A DNA stretch of 6,313 nucleotides. Source: Betaproteobacteria bacterium. Lineage in GTDB: Bacteria; Pseudomonadota; Gammaproteobacteria; Burkholderiales; Casimicrobiaceae. Location of the stretch: NCBI GenBank assembly GCA_005888955.1, contig VBCS01000178.1, positions 1-6,313 of the forward strand, written 5' to 3'. The translations under genes and the position numbers were made by a program. The notes below the pieces were generated by a model, which saw only the letters and a program-made list of their open reading frames with translations, had not been told where the DNA came from and searched no databases. Each line of letters starts with the position of its first letter. Position 1 is the first letter of the stretch. Positions 1-6,039 of the stretch are shown piece by piece.

Positions 1-599
1 TACGGTATCAGATTCTCGTTGGGCAGGTCGCGGCCCTTGGCGCTGACGATGCCGGCGGTGATCGTGTTTTCCAGCCCGAAGGGCTTGCCGATCGCCGCGA
101 CCCACTCGCCGACCTTGAGCCTTTCCGGGTCGCCGATCGTCACCTTGGCGAGCCCGGTCGCTTCAATTTTCAGTACGGCGACGTCGGTGCGCTTGTCCAC
201 ACCGACGACCTTGGCCCTGAATTCGCGCTTGTCGCTAAGCCTGACCATGACTTCGCTCGCGTCGTCGACGACATGCGCATTGGTCAGGATGTAGCCGTCG
301 GAGGACAGGATGAAGCCCGATCCCACCGACTGCTGCTCGAGATCGCGCGGGCGTTCGCGGCCGCGCGGAATCTGGCCGACACGGCGAAAGAATTCGTAGA
401 ATGGATCGTCCTCGGACAGATCCGGCAGTTGCGAGCGGCGAACGGTCTGCGTGACGTCGACACTGACCACCGCAGGCCCCTGCTGTTCGTAGAGCTCGGT
501 GAAGTCCGGCAAACCACGAGTCGACTGCGCCGCGGTCACCGGCACGAACGAAACAGCGCCGGCAAGCGCAGCGACGAGCGTCCATATACTTAGTTTCAT
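1..599 (-). CDS. mucD: DegP/MucD-type periplasmic serine endoprotease (3' end cut by window edge)
   Basis: This is a trypsin-like HtrA-family protease that degrades, and in some members refolds, damaged envelope proteins. The first 199 codons are present and the frame stays open to base 1. Residues 1-24 form a signal peptide with a hydrophobic core and an end rich in Ala (VTAA). The mature start has the MucD-like stretch RGLPDFTELYEQQGPAVVSV. The protease domain follows, with SVGSGFILSSDGYILTNAHV carrying the catalytic His109, and RTDVAVLK carrying the catalytic Asp139. The AIGKPFG and TAGIVSAKGR blocks come next. The catalytic Ser (GNSGGP) and the PDZ domains would lie beyond the left edge. 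The ATG at 599 is preceded by AGGGG at 609-613, nine bases away. It lies 46 bases after rseB, as expected for the last member of a sigma-E operon. MucD, DegP and DegQ cannot be told apart without the C-terminus. One small oddity is Lys in AIGKPFG, where Ser or Asn is usual. Confidence 0.93.
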   Translation of the reverse strand, partial: MKLSIWTLVAALAGAVSFVPVTAAQSTRGLPDFTELYEQQGPAVVSVDVTQTVRRSQLPDLSEDDPFYEFFRRVGQIPRGRERPRDLEQQSVGSGFILSSDGYILTNAHVVDDASEVMVRLSDKREFRAKVVGVDKRTDVAVLKIEATGLAKVTIGDPERLKVGEWVAAIGKPFGLENTITAGIVSAKGRDLPNENLIP

Positions 600-631
600 G
601 TAGCGTTTCCCCTGTTGAAGCTGTGTGCGGA

Positions 632-648
632 TGACGATTCCGTCGTCA
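632..648 (-). repeat. Short inverted repeat spanning the rseB stop codon
   Basis: A perfect 6-base inverted repeat, TGACGA and TCGTCA with a 5-base loop, starts exactly at the rseB stop codon and lies in the 46-base gap before degP. In RNA it could form a small hairpin. No T-run follows, so it is not a convincing intrinsic terminator. It leaves the degP ribosome-binding site at 609-613 free. It could be an mRNA processing or stability element, or it could be chance. Confidence 0.25.
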
Positions 649-1647
649 GCGATGCGCGACGGAATACGCGATCTGACGGACCGTGGCCCCGGGCGTCTCG
701 CCCAATACGGTCACCAGATGATCGTTGAGTTGCCGGCTGTAGACGTTGATGCCGCCCTGCTGCGACAAGCCGATCAGCTGAGGCGCCTGAGGCATCGGCT
801 CGACGAAGACCGACACGGCGACGAGACCGTCAGAGAAGACTAGATGCGCGACCGGCGCCACCTTGCCGCGCAAGGTCCGGTAGCCCTCGACGATCTTGGA
901 GAAGCCCGGCGGCAGTTCCTTGACCAGCCAGCCGGTGTCCTGCTGCACGACGTCGCCCGGCAGCGATTCGCGCATTTCCCAATCCACGGGCGGCGGCCGG
1001 AAGCTCGGCCGCACCGTGTCGCGCTCGATCTTGATGCCGATCTGAATGTCGGTGAAGACGAACTGCTCGATTGGAACATTCCGATCGTTCATTAGCTGGG
1101 CCTTGAGCAGCAGGCCGGAAGTGAGATCCGCCCACAGCTTGTGTCCGTAGCGCATGCCGTCCTTGGGCTCGAAGACGTACGCCTGCGTCTCGAGGCCGGC
1201 GATGCGCGCGATCTCGGCCTTGCGAAAGAAATAATATGCCGCGAGCGTGTCGAGCTGCTGCGGCAACAGCGAAGGGAAGGCATTACGGTAGGTTCGGGGC
1301 TCGATGCGGATAATCTTCGCGTCGGGGTAGTAGCAACGGACCTGCTCGTTGTTGCGGATGACCTCGCGCGCCGGCCCGTCGAGATTGACGAGCTTCTCGT
1401 GCTCGCCGGTCGTATCGACCATGTGAATGACGCGTGAAGTTTCGACGCGCCCGTCGTGCTGGTAGACGAGCGTCCCGGAGTAGTTGAGCTGCTTTGCCGC
1501 AGCCGCGGCCTGCTGCAGCCAGCCGGTCGCATCGTCGGCGAGCGCGAGCGATACCCAAAGCAGCGCGGCGACGCCGAAAACCGCGCGCAGGCCGAACCTG
1601 GGTCGCCGGCTGGCGGTGACCGGCGCGGCGCCGTTACTTCGCCGCAT
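646..1647 (-). CDS. rseB: Periplasmic sigma-E regulator RseB/MucB
   Basis: RseB binds the periplasmic part of RseA and shields it from DegS cleavage until it senses mislocalised lipoprotein or LPS signals (family knowledge). The predicted protein has 333 residues, close to the family's usual 315-330. Residues 1-37 form a signal peptide with a twin-Arg-containing basic start (not an export motif), a hydrophobic core FGVAALLWVSLALA and likely cleavage after ALA. The large lipoprotein-binding-like N-domain includes NYSGTLVYQHDG (55-66), DGPAREVIR (90-98) and LWADLTSGLLLKAQLMN (171-187). The smaller C-domain contains LPPGF (245-249) and VFSDGLVAVSVFVEPM (270-285). The ATG at 1647 was chosen because it gives a proper signal peptide. 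Longer in-frame starts back to 1779 add a basic, unfolded-looking leader that lies over rseA. The gene overlaps rseA by 14 bases, and AGG sits almost against the start, so translational coupling to rseA is likely. Confidence 0.93.
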   Translation of the reverse strand: MRRSNGAAPVTASRRPRFGLRAVFGVAALLWVSLALADDATGWLQQAAAAAKQLNYSGTLVYQHDGRVETSRVIHMVDTTGEHEKLVNLDGPAREVIRNNEQVRCYYPDAKIIRIEPRTYRNAFPSLLPQQLDTLAAYYFFRKAEIARIAGLETQAYVFEPKDGMRYGHKLWADLTSGLLLKAQLMNDRNVPIEQFVFTDIQIGIKIERDTVRPSFRPPPVDWEMRESLPGDVVQQDTGWLVKELPPGFSKIVEGYRTLRGKVAPVAHLVFSDGLVAVSVFVEPMPQAPQLIGLSQQGGINVYSRQLNDHLVTVLGETPGATVRQIAYSVAHR

Positions 1648-2185
1648 CCTGCGGGTCGGCCGTGACCGCGCGCAGATACGGGCGCACGCCCTGGATCGCC
1701 GTGGTCGGCGAGTATTCCTGGTGCGCCAGGAGATATTCGTTGACGACGGGGCGCCGCAGGTCCGCAGCCCGGACCTCATCGACTCGCTGTGCAGTTACGA
1801 TCGCGGACGGCGGCAGCGGCATCGTCGTCAGCGCCACCCAGCCGACCACGCCGACCGCGGCGACGGTCGCCGCCACGGCCCAGGCGACGGCCGCCGGCGC
1901 CGGGCGCGCCCGCGAGGGCGCCAGCACCGTCGGCTCGGCGGCCAGCCGCGCCGCGAAGCGCTTCGAAATGCCCCACATCGGCGCGCCGTCTCCGCGCAGG
2001 CAATCGCCGATCACGTGGTAGCAGATCCACGTTTGCACCGACGCCACTTCGCGGAGCCCGTGGCAGGCACGCTCGGCGCGATCAGCGTCGAGCTCACCGT
2101 CCATGAGCAGCGAGACTTCCTCCGGCGTCAGTTCCGTTGGCCGGGCGGGTTCGTCCGCATCCGGCAGAGCCAGGAATTTACCCAT
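1634..2185 (-). CDS. rseA: Anti-sigma-E factor RseA
   Basis: This inner-membrane anti-sigma factor holds RpoE inactive at the membrane and is destroyed by stepwise proteolysis under envelope stress. The predicted protein has 183 residues. The cytoplasmic RseA_N-type domain carries the hallmark SLLMDGELDADRAERACHGL (25-44) and YHVIGDCLRG (56-65). One membrane helix lies at about 98-120 (AAVAWAVAATVAAVGVVGWV). The periplasmic tail has the betaproteobacterial signature VVNEYLLAHQEYSP followed by TTAIQGVRPYLR (147-172), the region expected to interact with RseB. The ATG at 2185 was chosen because GGAG at 2192-2195 lies six bases upstream and the start overlaps the rpoE stop as TAATG. The ATG at 2191 would abut the same GGAG. 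The roughly 20 residues before the DGEL motif are a longer leader than many relatives have. Direct placement after rpoE supports the assignment. Confidence 0.93.
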   Translation of the reverse strand: MGKFLALPDADEPARPTELTPEEVSLLMDGELDADRAERACHGLREVASVQTWICYHVIGDCLRGDGAPMWGISKRFAARLAAEPTVLAPSRARPAPAAVAWAVAATVAAVGVVGWVALTTMPLPPSAIVTAQRVDEVRAADLRRPVVNEYLLAHQEYSPTTAIQGVRPYLRAVTADPQDAAK

Positions 2186-2784
2186 TACCATCTCCGGTCC
2201 TTGTCGGTCCCCAGCAGCGGCCGCAGCTCCGCTGCGATCGCTTCGCGCGCCCGAAAAATCCGGGAACGCACCGTGCCAATCGGACAATTCATCACGTTGG
2301 CAATCTCTTCATAGCTCAGACCCTCGATCTCGCGCAGCGTGATCGCCGTGCGCAGATCGTCGGGCAGCGCGTCCATCGCCTTGTTGACCGTGGTCGCGAT
2401 TTCTCTGCCCAGCAGCTCGTTCTCCGGCGTATTCGAGTCACGCAGCTGCTCGGCGTCCTCGAAGTTTTCCGCCTCCTCGTGGTCGAAACCGGTCGAAGTC
2501 GGCGCCCGCCGCCCTATCGCGACCAGATAATTCTTGGCGGTATTGATCGCGATACGGTACAGCCAGGTGTAAAACGCACTTTCCCCGCGGAAGCTCGGCA
2601 GCGCGCGGTAGGCCTTGATGAAGGCCTCCTGCGTCACATCCTCGACTTCCCCGGCGTCGCGCACCAATCGCGACAACAGCCGTGCCAGTTTGCGCTGGTA
2701 CTTCAACACCAACAGCTCGAAGGCACGCTTGTCGCCCCGCTGCGCACGCTCCACGAGCTGCTGATCAACTTCGCGGTCACCCAT
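2185..2784 (-). CDS. rpoE: RNA polymerase sigma factor RpoE (AlgU/sigma-E, ECF group)
   Basis: This extracytoplasmic-function sigma factor directs RNA polymerase to envelope-stress promoters. At 199 residues it has normal length. Sigma region 2 runs over about 20-90: LLVLKYQRKLARLLSRLV, then VEDVTQEAFIKAYRALPSFR (47-66) and SAFYTWLYRIAINTAKNYL (69-87), which includes the -10 recognition helix. A linker holding GRRAPTSTGFDHEEAE (91-106) follows. Region 4 is at about 130-190, with ALPDDLRTAITLREIEGLSY (139-158) and the helix-turn-helix CPIGTVRSRIFRAREAI (167-183), which reads the -35 element. The start at 2784 gives the conserved N-terminus MGDREVDQQLVERAQRGD. Its ribosome-binding site is weak, AGGGG ten bases upstream. 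The stop overlaps the rseA start by one base. A candidate sigma-E promoter lies about 130-155 bases upstream, suggesting autoregulation. Confidence 0.97.
   Translation of the reverse strand: MGDREVDQQLVERAQRGDKRAFELLVLKYQRKLARLLSRLVRDAGEVEDVTQEAFIKAYRALPSFRGESAFYTWLYRIAINTAKNYLVAIGRRAPTSTGFDHEEAENFEDAEQLRDSNTPENELLGREIATTVNKAMDALPDDLRTAITLREIEGLSYEEIANVMNCPIGTVRSRIFRAREAIAAELRPLLGTDKDRRW
2192..2195 (-). promoter_or_regulatory. Ribosome-binding site that fixes the rseA start
   Basis: GGAG lies inside the last codons of rpoE, six bases before the ATG at 2185 and directly against the alternative ATG at 2191. Spacing therefore favours 2185. The TAATG stop/start overlap implies coupled translation, which helps keep the sigma factor and its inhibitor in proportion. 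Confidence 0.6.
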
Positions 2785-2970
2785 CCGCGGGCCGCCCCTG
2801 AGTCATCTCGTTGTTCTCGCCACACCCGGTCAGGTGGGCGCGGCACCCGCCGGCAGTATAGCCGAGCCGTGCGGGGCGCTCGCGGCGGCCATGCGGCACG
2901 ATGCCTGCTGCTCTGGACCGCCCGACGCACGGGAAGTTCACTCCCGCGCAGGGTTTTGTCGGCGCGACGC
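2785..2970. other. Intergenic region between the asparaginase gene and rpoE
   Basis: This 186-base gap separates the metabolic cluster from the sigma-E operon. It is the longest non-coding stretch in the window. It contains the candidate sigma-E promoter listed separately. It also holds a TATACT hexamer on the minus strand (2855-2860) with no matching -35, and the rpoE leader. No T-tailed hairpin that could terminate the upstream transcript was found, and no small gene with a good ribosome-binding site was seen. Confidence 0.7.
2912..2940 (-). promoter_or_regulatory. Candidate sigma-E promoter of rpoE
   Basis: On the minus strand the sequence reads TGAACTT (2940-2934), then a 16-base spacer, then TCCAGA (2917-2912). 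GAACTT is an exact match to the sigma-E/AlgU -35 core, and 16-17 bases is the usual spacing. The -10 agrees partly with the TCTGA/TCCAA type. Transcription would start near 2905 and give a leader of about 120 bases before the rpoE ATG. Autoregulation of rpoE from such a promoter is well known in relatives. Here it is inferred from sequence alone. Confidence 0.6.
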
Positions 2971-4004
2971 TCAGCTTCGGCGCTCCAGGCGCACGATCGG
3001 CTCAACACGGCCGGTGGCCAGTCCCCGATAGTTACGGATGACCGGCTCCCGCCACGCTTGCAGTGCTTGGCGCTGCACGGCGTCGAGGAGGTCGAGAAGG
3101 TCGAGCACCGCCACAGTTGCCGGGTGCAGGCCGCGGGGGTTGCCGTCGACAACCTTGAGGGCGATGCCCCACCCCCGGCTGCGGACACCGATCCCCTGCA
3201 CGCCTTCAGCGCCGGCCTTGGTCACCCAGTCGCCGCCTCCGGCGCGCATCAGGATCAAGTCGTTGCGCCCCTCGCCCGAAACCATTCCGGGTGCGCGGTC
3301 ATCGCCGCGGCGAGCGTTGCCGGTGCGGCGCCATAGCGCGGGTCGTCCGAGACGGTTGCGAGCCGGGCGTAGGCGTAGGCGAGACGGTCGAGCGGCACGG
3401 CATAGTTCGGCGCGGAGCAGCCGTCGATGCCGGCGACGAGCTCACGCTCGGCCACGCCGGTCAGATATGCAACCGCCGCGCGTATCGCCTGCTGCAGCGG
3501 ATGCTCGAACGCGAGATACGATTCGAGCGGCAAGGCGCACTGGCGGCAATAGGCGAGCATACCGGCGTGCTTGCCTGAGCAATTGTGATGCAGCGGCGTG
3601 AATTTGACTCCGGCAGGAGGCAGTTCCTCGCGCACGGTGTAATAGATCGGAGGATGAATCCCGCATTGCAGCGCGTCCGCAGTGCACCCGGCCCGCTCGA
3701 GCATGGCGGCGACGGCGGCGACGTGGCGCGGCTCGCCGGAATGGCTGGCACACAAGAGCGCGACTTGCTCGGGCGAGTACCCGAAGTGCTCGACCCCGCC
3801 GCCGGCGACGAAGGGCAGCGCCTGCAGCGGCTTGAGCGCGCTGCGCGTCGTTGTCAGGAAGTGCGGATCGCCGGCGGAGAACAGCAGCCGGCCGTCGCGG
3901 TCGACGACCGCGACCGATCCATAGTGGACGCTATCGATGGCGTCACCGCGCGTGACGCGTGCAAGCGGAACGTGCGGAGGTGCCGCGGAGGTGACGGTCG
4001 ACAA
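2971..4004 (-). pseudogene. L-asparaginase, AnsA/ReAV (Rhizobium etli type) family, interrupted by a one-base frameshift
   Basis: This family hydrolyses L-asparagine to aspartate and ammonia and is unrelated to the common EcAI/EcAII enzymes. Frame one (4004 to 3255) holds residues 1-240 of the family fold and then runs into an unrelated tail, WFRARGATT, and a stop. Frame two (to 2971) continues the fold from MVSGEGRNDLILMRAGGGDW through VTKAGAEGVQGIGVRSRGWG to a normal end. Adding one base to the TT at 3285-3286 joins them as HPE-MVSGEG and gives 344 residues, a normal family length. The expected active-site residues are all in frame one: Ser55 and Lys58 (TRSALKP), Ser87 (ASHSGEP), Cys142 and Lys145 (HNCSGKH), and the Cys of GIDGCSAPNY. 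The TTG at 4004 is the only ATG, GTG or TTG start possible after an in-frame stop at 4029-4031, and it has no clear ribosome-binding site. The start lies 24 bases after prpE, so it is probably translated by coupling. The frameshift could be real or a sequencing error. Confidence 0.82.
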
Positions 4005-4028
4005 GAAGCGGGGTCGTGCAGGAAACCG

Positions 4029-5936
4029 CTATTTTACCGCGGTTGGCTGCAGCGCCTGCCGGATCTGCTCGAGCGCGCCCGGGTCTTCGATCGTCGTCAG
4101 ATCACCGGGATCACGACCTTCGGCCAATGCCTGGATCGAGCGCCGCAAGAGCTTGCCCGAGCGTGTCTTCGGCAGCAGCGTGACGAAATGCACTGCGCCC
4201 GGCCGGGCGATAGCGCCAAGCTCGCGGTCGACCGTATCCATCACCTGGCGGCGCATCGCCGCGACGCCTTCGGCAGTGGCGACCTTGGCCGGGTCCTTGA
4301 CCACGGCGAACGCGACCGGAATCTGCCCCTTGAGCTGATCGGCGACCCCGACGACCGCGACCTCGGCGATGCCGGGATGCGCCTGCACCGCCTCTTCGAT
4401 CTCTCGCGTCCCCAGGCGGTGGCCGGCGACGTTGATCACGTCGTCGGTGCGGCCGAGGACGAAGTAATAACCGTCGGCGTCGCGCTTCGCCCAGTCGAAG
4501 GTCGAGTACGTCATCTTTCCGGGTATCGTCTCGAAGTAGGTCTTGACGAAGCGCTCGTCGTCGCCCCACACGGTGGTCATGCAGCCCGGCGGCAGCGGCG
4601 GCATGATCGCCAGCACGCCCTTGTCGTCGGTACCGACCTCGTCGCCCGTTGTCTCGTCGAGCAAACGCACGTCATAACCGCAGACCGGGAACGACGGGCT
4701 GCCGAACTTGCGCGGCGTGTCCTCGATCCCGGGCGACGCCGAAAGGATCGGCCAACCGCTCTCCGTCTGCCAGTAATGATCGACGATGGCGACGCCCAGC
4801 GAGTCCGACGCCCAGCGCGCCGTCGGCTCGTCCAGTGGCTCGCCAGCGAGGAAGAGGTATTTGAGGCCGCTAAGATCGTACTTTTTCATGTACGCCGTAT
4901 CCTGTTTTTTCAGGACCCGGATCGCGGTCGGCGAGCTGAACATCGTCCGCACCTTGTGCTCGGCGACGATCTGCCACCAGATACCGGGGTCGGGACGAAT
5001 CGGCAAGCCCTCGTACATGATCGTCGTCGAGCCGTTCAAGAGCGGTGCGTAGACGATATAGGAATGTCCGACGACCCAGCCGATGTCGCTGGTCGTGAAC
5101 ATGGTCTCGCCGGGCGCGACACAGAAGATGTCGCGCATCGAGGCGATCAGCGCGACCGCGTAGCCGCCGGTGTCGCGCTGCACGCCCTTGGGCTTCCCTG
5201 TGGTGCCGGACGTGTAGAGGATGTACGAGGGTTCCGATGATTCGACCCATGCGCACGGCACCCGCGCGCCTTCGTGCCGTGCGGCGAGCGTCGCGTAATC
5301 GAGATCGCGCCCGGCGACGCGGGACGTTCCGGCATCGAGCTTGCGGTCGACGATGATCACCTTCGCCGGCGGGTGCACGGCGAGCCGCAACGCCTCGTCG
5401 ACCAGATGCTTGTACGGTATGGCCTTGCCCCCCCGCATTCCGGCATCGGCGGTGACCATGACTGCAGGCTTCGCATCGTCGATGCGCGTGGCAAGACTCG
5501 CGGCGGCGAACCCGCCGAAAACGACCGAGTGGATTGCACCGAGCCGCACCGTCGCGAGCATCGCGAACACCGCCTCCGCGATCATCGGCATGTAGATCAA
5601 GACTCGATCGCCCTTGCCAACACCCTGTGCGGAGAGAATCGCGGCGAAGCAGTTGACCTCGGCGGCGAGCTCGCGATAGCTATAAGTCCGGCGCTGATCC
5701 GTCTCGGTCGAAATGAAGATGAGCGCTGCCTGGTCGGCGCGTGTCGCGAGATGGCGATCGATGGCGTTATGGCAGAGGTTGGTGCGGCCGCCGACGAACC
5801 AGCGTGCAAAGGGCGGGCGGCTGTAATCGAGCACTTGCGTAAAGGGCGTCTCCCAATCGATCAGCGCCGCCCGCTCCCGCCAGAATGCGTCGCGATTGTG
5901 CAGGGATCGGTGATGCGTCTCGGAGTAGTTGGGCAT
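4029..5936 (-). CDS. prpE: Propionyl-CoA synthetase (propionate--CoA ligase) PrpE
   Basis: This cytoplasmic acyl-AMP-forming enzyme makes propionyl-CoA from propionate, ATP and CoA, usually feeding the methylcitrate or methylmalonyl-CoA routes. The protein has 635 residues; E. coli PrpE has about 628. An N-terminal acetyl-CoA-synthetase-like cap includes WETPFTQVLDYSRPPFARWF (28-47) and GRTNLCHNAIDRHL (50-63). The PrpE-specific RIDDAKPAVMVTADAGMRGG is at 151-170. The ATP-binding loop YTSGTTGKPKGVQRD is at 241-255, and GWVVGHSYIVYAPLL at 286-300. The adenylate motif YWQTESGWP is at 388-396, and GRTDDVINVAGHRLGTREIE at 495-514. The C-terminal PKTRSGKLLRR carries the catalytic, acetylation-prone Lys595. 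The ATG at 5936 was preferred over 5984 because GGAAGG lies five bases upstream and the product then begins like known PrpE. The match along the whole length is far closer to PrpE than to Acs. The gene sits between an acuI-like gene and an asparaginase, with no prpBCD in view. Confidence 0.95.
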   Translation of the reverse strand: MPNYSETHHRSLHNRDAFWRERAALIDWETPFTQVLDYSRPPFARWFVGGRTNLCHNAIDRHLATRADQAALIFISTETDQRRTYSYRELAAEVNCFAAILSAQGVGKGDRVLIYMPMIAEAVFAMLATVRLGAIHSVVFGGFAAASLATRIDDAKPAVMVTADAGMRGGKAIPYKHLVDEALRLAVHPPAKVIIVDRKLDAGTSRVAGRDLDYATLAARHEGARVPCAWVESSEPSYILYTSGTTGKPKGVQRDTGGYAVALIASMRDIFCVAPGETMFTTSDIGWVVGHSYIVYAPLLNGSTTIMYEGLPIRPDPGIWWQIVAEHKVRTMFSSPTAIRVLKKQDTAYMKKYDLSGLKYLFLAGEPLDEPTARWASDSLGVAIVDHYWQTESGWPILSASPGIEDTPRKFGSPSFPVCGYDVRLLDETTGDEVGTDDKGVLAIMPPLPPGCMTTVWGDDERFVKTYFETIPGKMTYSTFDWAKRDADGYYFVLGRTDDVINVAGHRLGTREIEEAVQAHPGIAEVAVVGVADQLKGQIPVAFAVVKDPAKVATAEGVAAMRRQVMDTVDRELGAIARPGAVHFVTLLPKTRSGKLLRRSIQALAEGRDPGDLTTIEDPGALEQIRQALQPTAVK

Positions 5937-6039
5937 CGCGACCTTCCGATTCGAGTCCCCGGCCAGACTAGCCCGTTGCGTCAAGTGCCGTATTGCGCCC
6001 GGTCAAACACTTCTGCTCGAGTTGCGCGCGCTCGTCCGC
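5937..6039. other. Intergenic region between the acuI-like gene and prpE
   Basis: This 103-base gap holds the prpE ribosome-binding site at its downstream end. No convincing sigma-70, sigma-54 or sigma-E promoter was recognised: TTGAC occurs twice on the minus strand, but neither has a -10 at proper spacing. A 5-base inverted repeat, AAGTG and CACTT, has a 20-base loop and is weak. Whether prpE is co-transcribed with the upstream gene cannot be settled from this gap. Confidence 0.5.
5942..5947 (-). promoter_or_regulatory. Ribosome-binding site that fixes the prpE start
   Basis: GGAAGG lies five bases before the ATG at 5936. It decides against the longer in-frame start at 5984, which would add 16 residues (MTQRASLAGDSNRKVA) with no counterpart in PrpE. 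Confidence 0.7.

Noticed and set aside
1484..2314. A 276-residue plus-strand open frame opposite rseA
   Set aside because: It is Arg-rich and repetitive in composition, a mirror of GC-rich codons of the rseA membrane segment.
2855..2860. TATACT on the minus strand as a sigma-70 -10 element for rpoE
   Set aside because: There is no -35-like hexamer 16-18 bases upstream and no extended -10. It may be a weak element at most.
2971..3285. A separate small gene starting at the ATG at 3285
   Set aside because: Its sequence is the C-terminal third of the asparaginase family and it continues directly from the upstream frame. It is better treated as part of the frameshifted gene.
2137..3336. A 399-residue plus-strand open frame across rseA, rpoE and the asparaginase end
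   Set aside because: It crosses two real genes and an intergenic gap, has low-complexity composition and no family resemblance. It is a shadow frame.
4002..4031. A PrpE-asparaginase fusion by stop-codon read-through
   Set aside because: The frames agree, but a single TAG between two standard-length enzymes with a short non-conserved linker is better explained by two adjacent genes.
3585..5240. A 551-residue open frame on the plus strand opposite prpE and the asparaginase
   Set aside because: It is a product of high-GC codon bias on the opposite strand. Its translation is rich in Arg, Ala and Asp with no recognisable fold, and the minus strand clearly encodes PrpE.
5980..6039. TTGAC motifs upstream of prpE as a -35 box
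   Set aside because: No -10-like hexamer lies at an acceptable distance from either copy.
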